Assembly: GCA_964632165.1 (NCBI GenBank)
Contig: CAZWCZ010000007.1
Span: 1-60,556 of the forward strand
DNA: 60,556 bases
From: SIG299 sp964632165
GTDB lineage: Bacteria > Bacillota > Clostridia > Lachnospirales > Lachnospiraceae
Direction of reading: 5' to 3'
The notes beneath the pieces are model-generated. The model was not told where the DNA came from. It saw only the letters and a program-made list of their open reading frames with translations, and made no database searches. A program made the position numbers and the translations under genes. Of the stretch, positions 60,493-60,556 are shown piece after piece (within the stretch, counting starts at the first letter, position 1; each line of letters starts with the position of its first letter).

Positions 60493-60556
60493 TTAAAATA
60501 CCATCCTTGACATAACATGAATATCTTCCGGGAAGAATGTCAGACCGACCTCCTGA
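60493..60556 (-). CDS. potA: 3' end of polyamine importer ATPase PotA (partial)
   Basis: The last 20 codons and stop of an upstream gene. They read QEVGLTFFPEDIHVMSRMVF, which matches the C terminus of PotA-type TOBE domains (FxPEDxHVM). The rest lies outside the window. The stop TAA directly abuts the potB ATG. The context of potB and potCD supports the call. Confidence 0.7.
   Translation of the reverse strand, partial: QEVGLTFFPEDIHVMSRMVF

Noticed and set aside
1..60556. Mobile elements or prophage
   Set aside because: No transposase, integrase, phage structural gene or terminal inverted repeat was recognised on either strand.

Overview
The window looks like a chromosomal segment of a spore-forming, low-to-mid GC Gram-positive of the Clostridia, most likely family Lachnospiraceae. 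The basis is gene content and style: AddAB rather than RecBCD, a short RpoD with consensus TTGACA/TATAAT promoters, strong GGAGG ribosome binding sites, an alpha/beta-type small acid-soluble spore protein, many lipoproteins, a PotC-PotD fusion, DegV, a TIGR04086-type membrane protein, and ClpC with RadA. This is a protein-level impression; no database search was run. I see no insertion sequence, phage, integrase or CRISPR array. Most genes lie on the minus strand in long, tightly packed operons.

Layout. (1) 126-4098, plus strand: an HD-domain dNTPase-like protein, two tandem DHH-family phosphoesterases and SurE, ending at a shared bidirectional terminator. (2) 12419-4206, minus strand, convergent with the first block: an operon of an RDD membrane protein, a UgpC/MsmX-type ATPase, two permeases, a solute-binding lipoprotein, a staphylococcal-nuclease-like lipoprotein and a lipoprotein with three OB-like repeats. 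Together, blocks 1 and 2 read like a surface nuclease, importer and cytosolic nucleotide-processing system, and this is the main hypothesis of the report. (3) 18381-12438: gltX, a UvrD/PcrA-like helicase and a family 2 glycoside hydrolase, divergent from rpoD across a tandem-repeat promoter region. (4) 27152-19762: addB, addA and a spore-protein gene, with a small membrane protein divergent from addB. (5) 27764-27946: a probable 6S RNA, followed by a two-component system and a divergent secreted Ig-like protein.

(6) 33010-31371: dapA and dapB, overlapping by ATGA. (7) 41612-33156: a six-gene run with a peptide-type importer (A, B, C and a fused D-F ATPase) followed by a heterodimeric ABC exporter with one consensus and one degenerate ATP site. 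(8) 41776-46601: a small membrane protein and a PHP phosphoesterase (plus strand) facing yajC and tgt, then tRNA-Trp, radA and an unknown gene. (9) 49078-46613: clpC. (10) 52698-49156: a large secreted protein with SH3b domains, Thr-Pro-rich linkers and a glucosaminidase-like domain. (11) 53573-52908: a tandem OB-fold SSB-like protein. (12) 53805-55631: typA. (13) 57632-55825: degV and a lipid kinase. (14) 60556-57758: the end of a polyamine importer operon (potA 3' end, potB, potCD fusion).

Start codons were often moved inward from the longest open frame, where a ribosome binding site and family alignment agree. Functions come from recognised motifs; substrates of the transporters are inferred.
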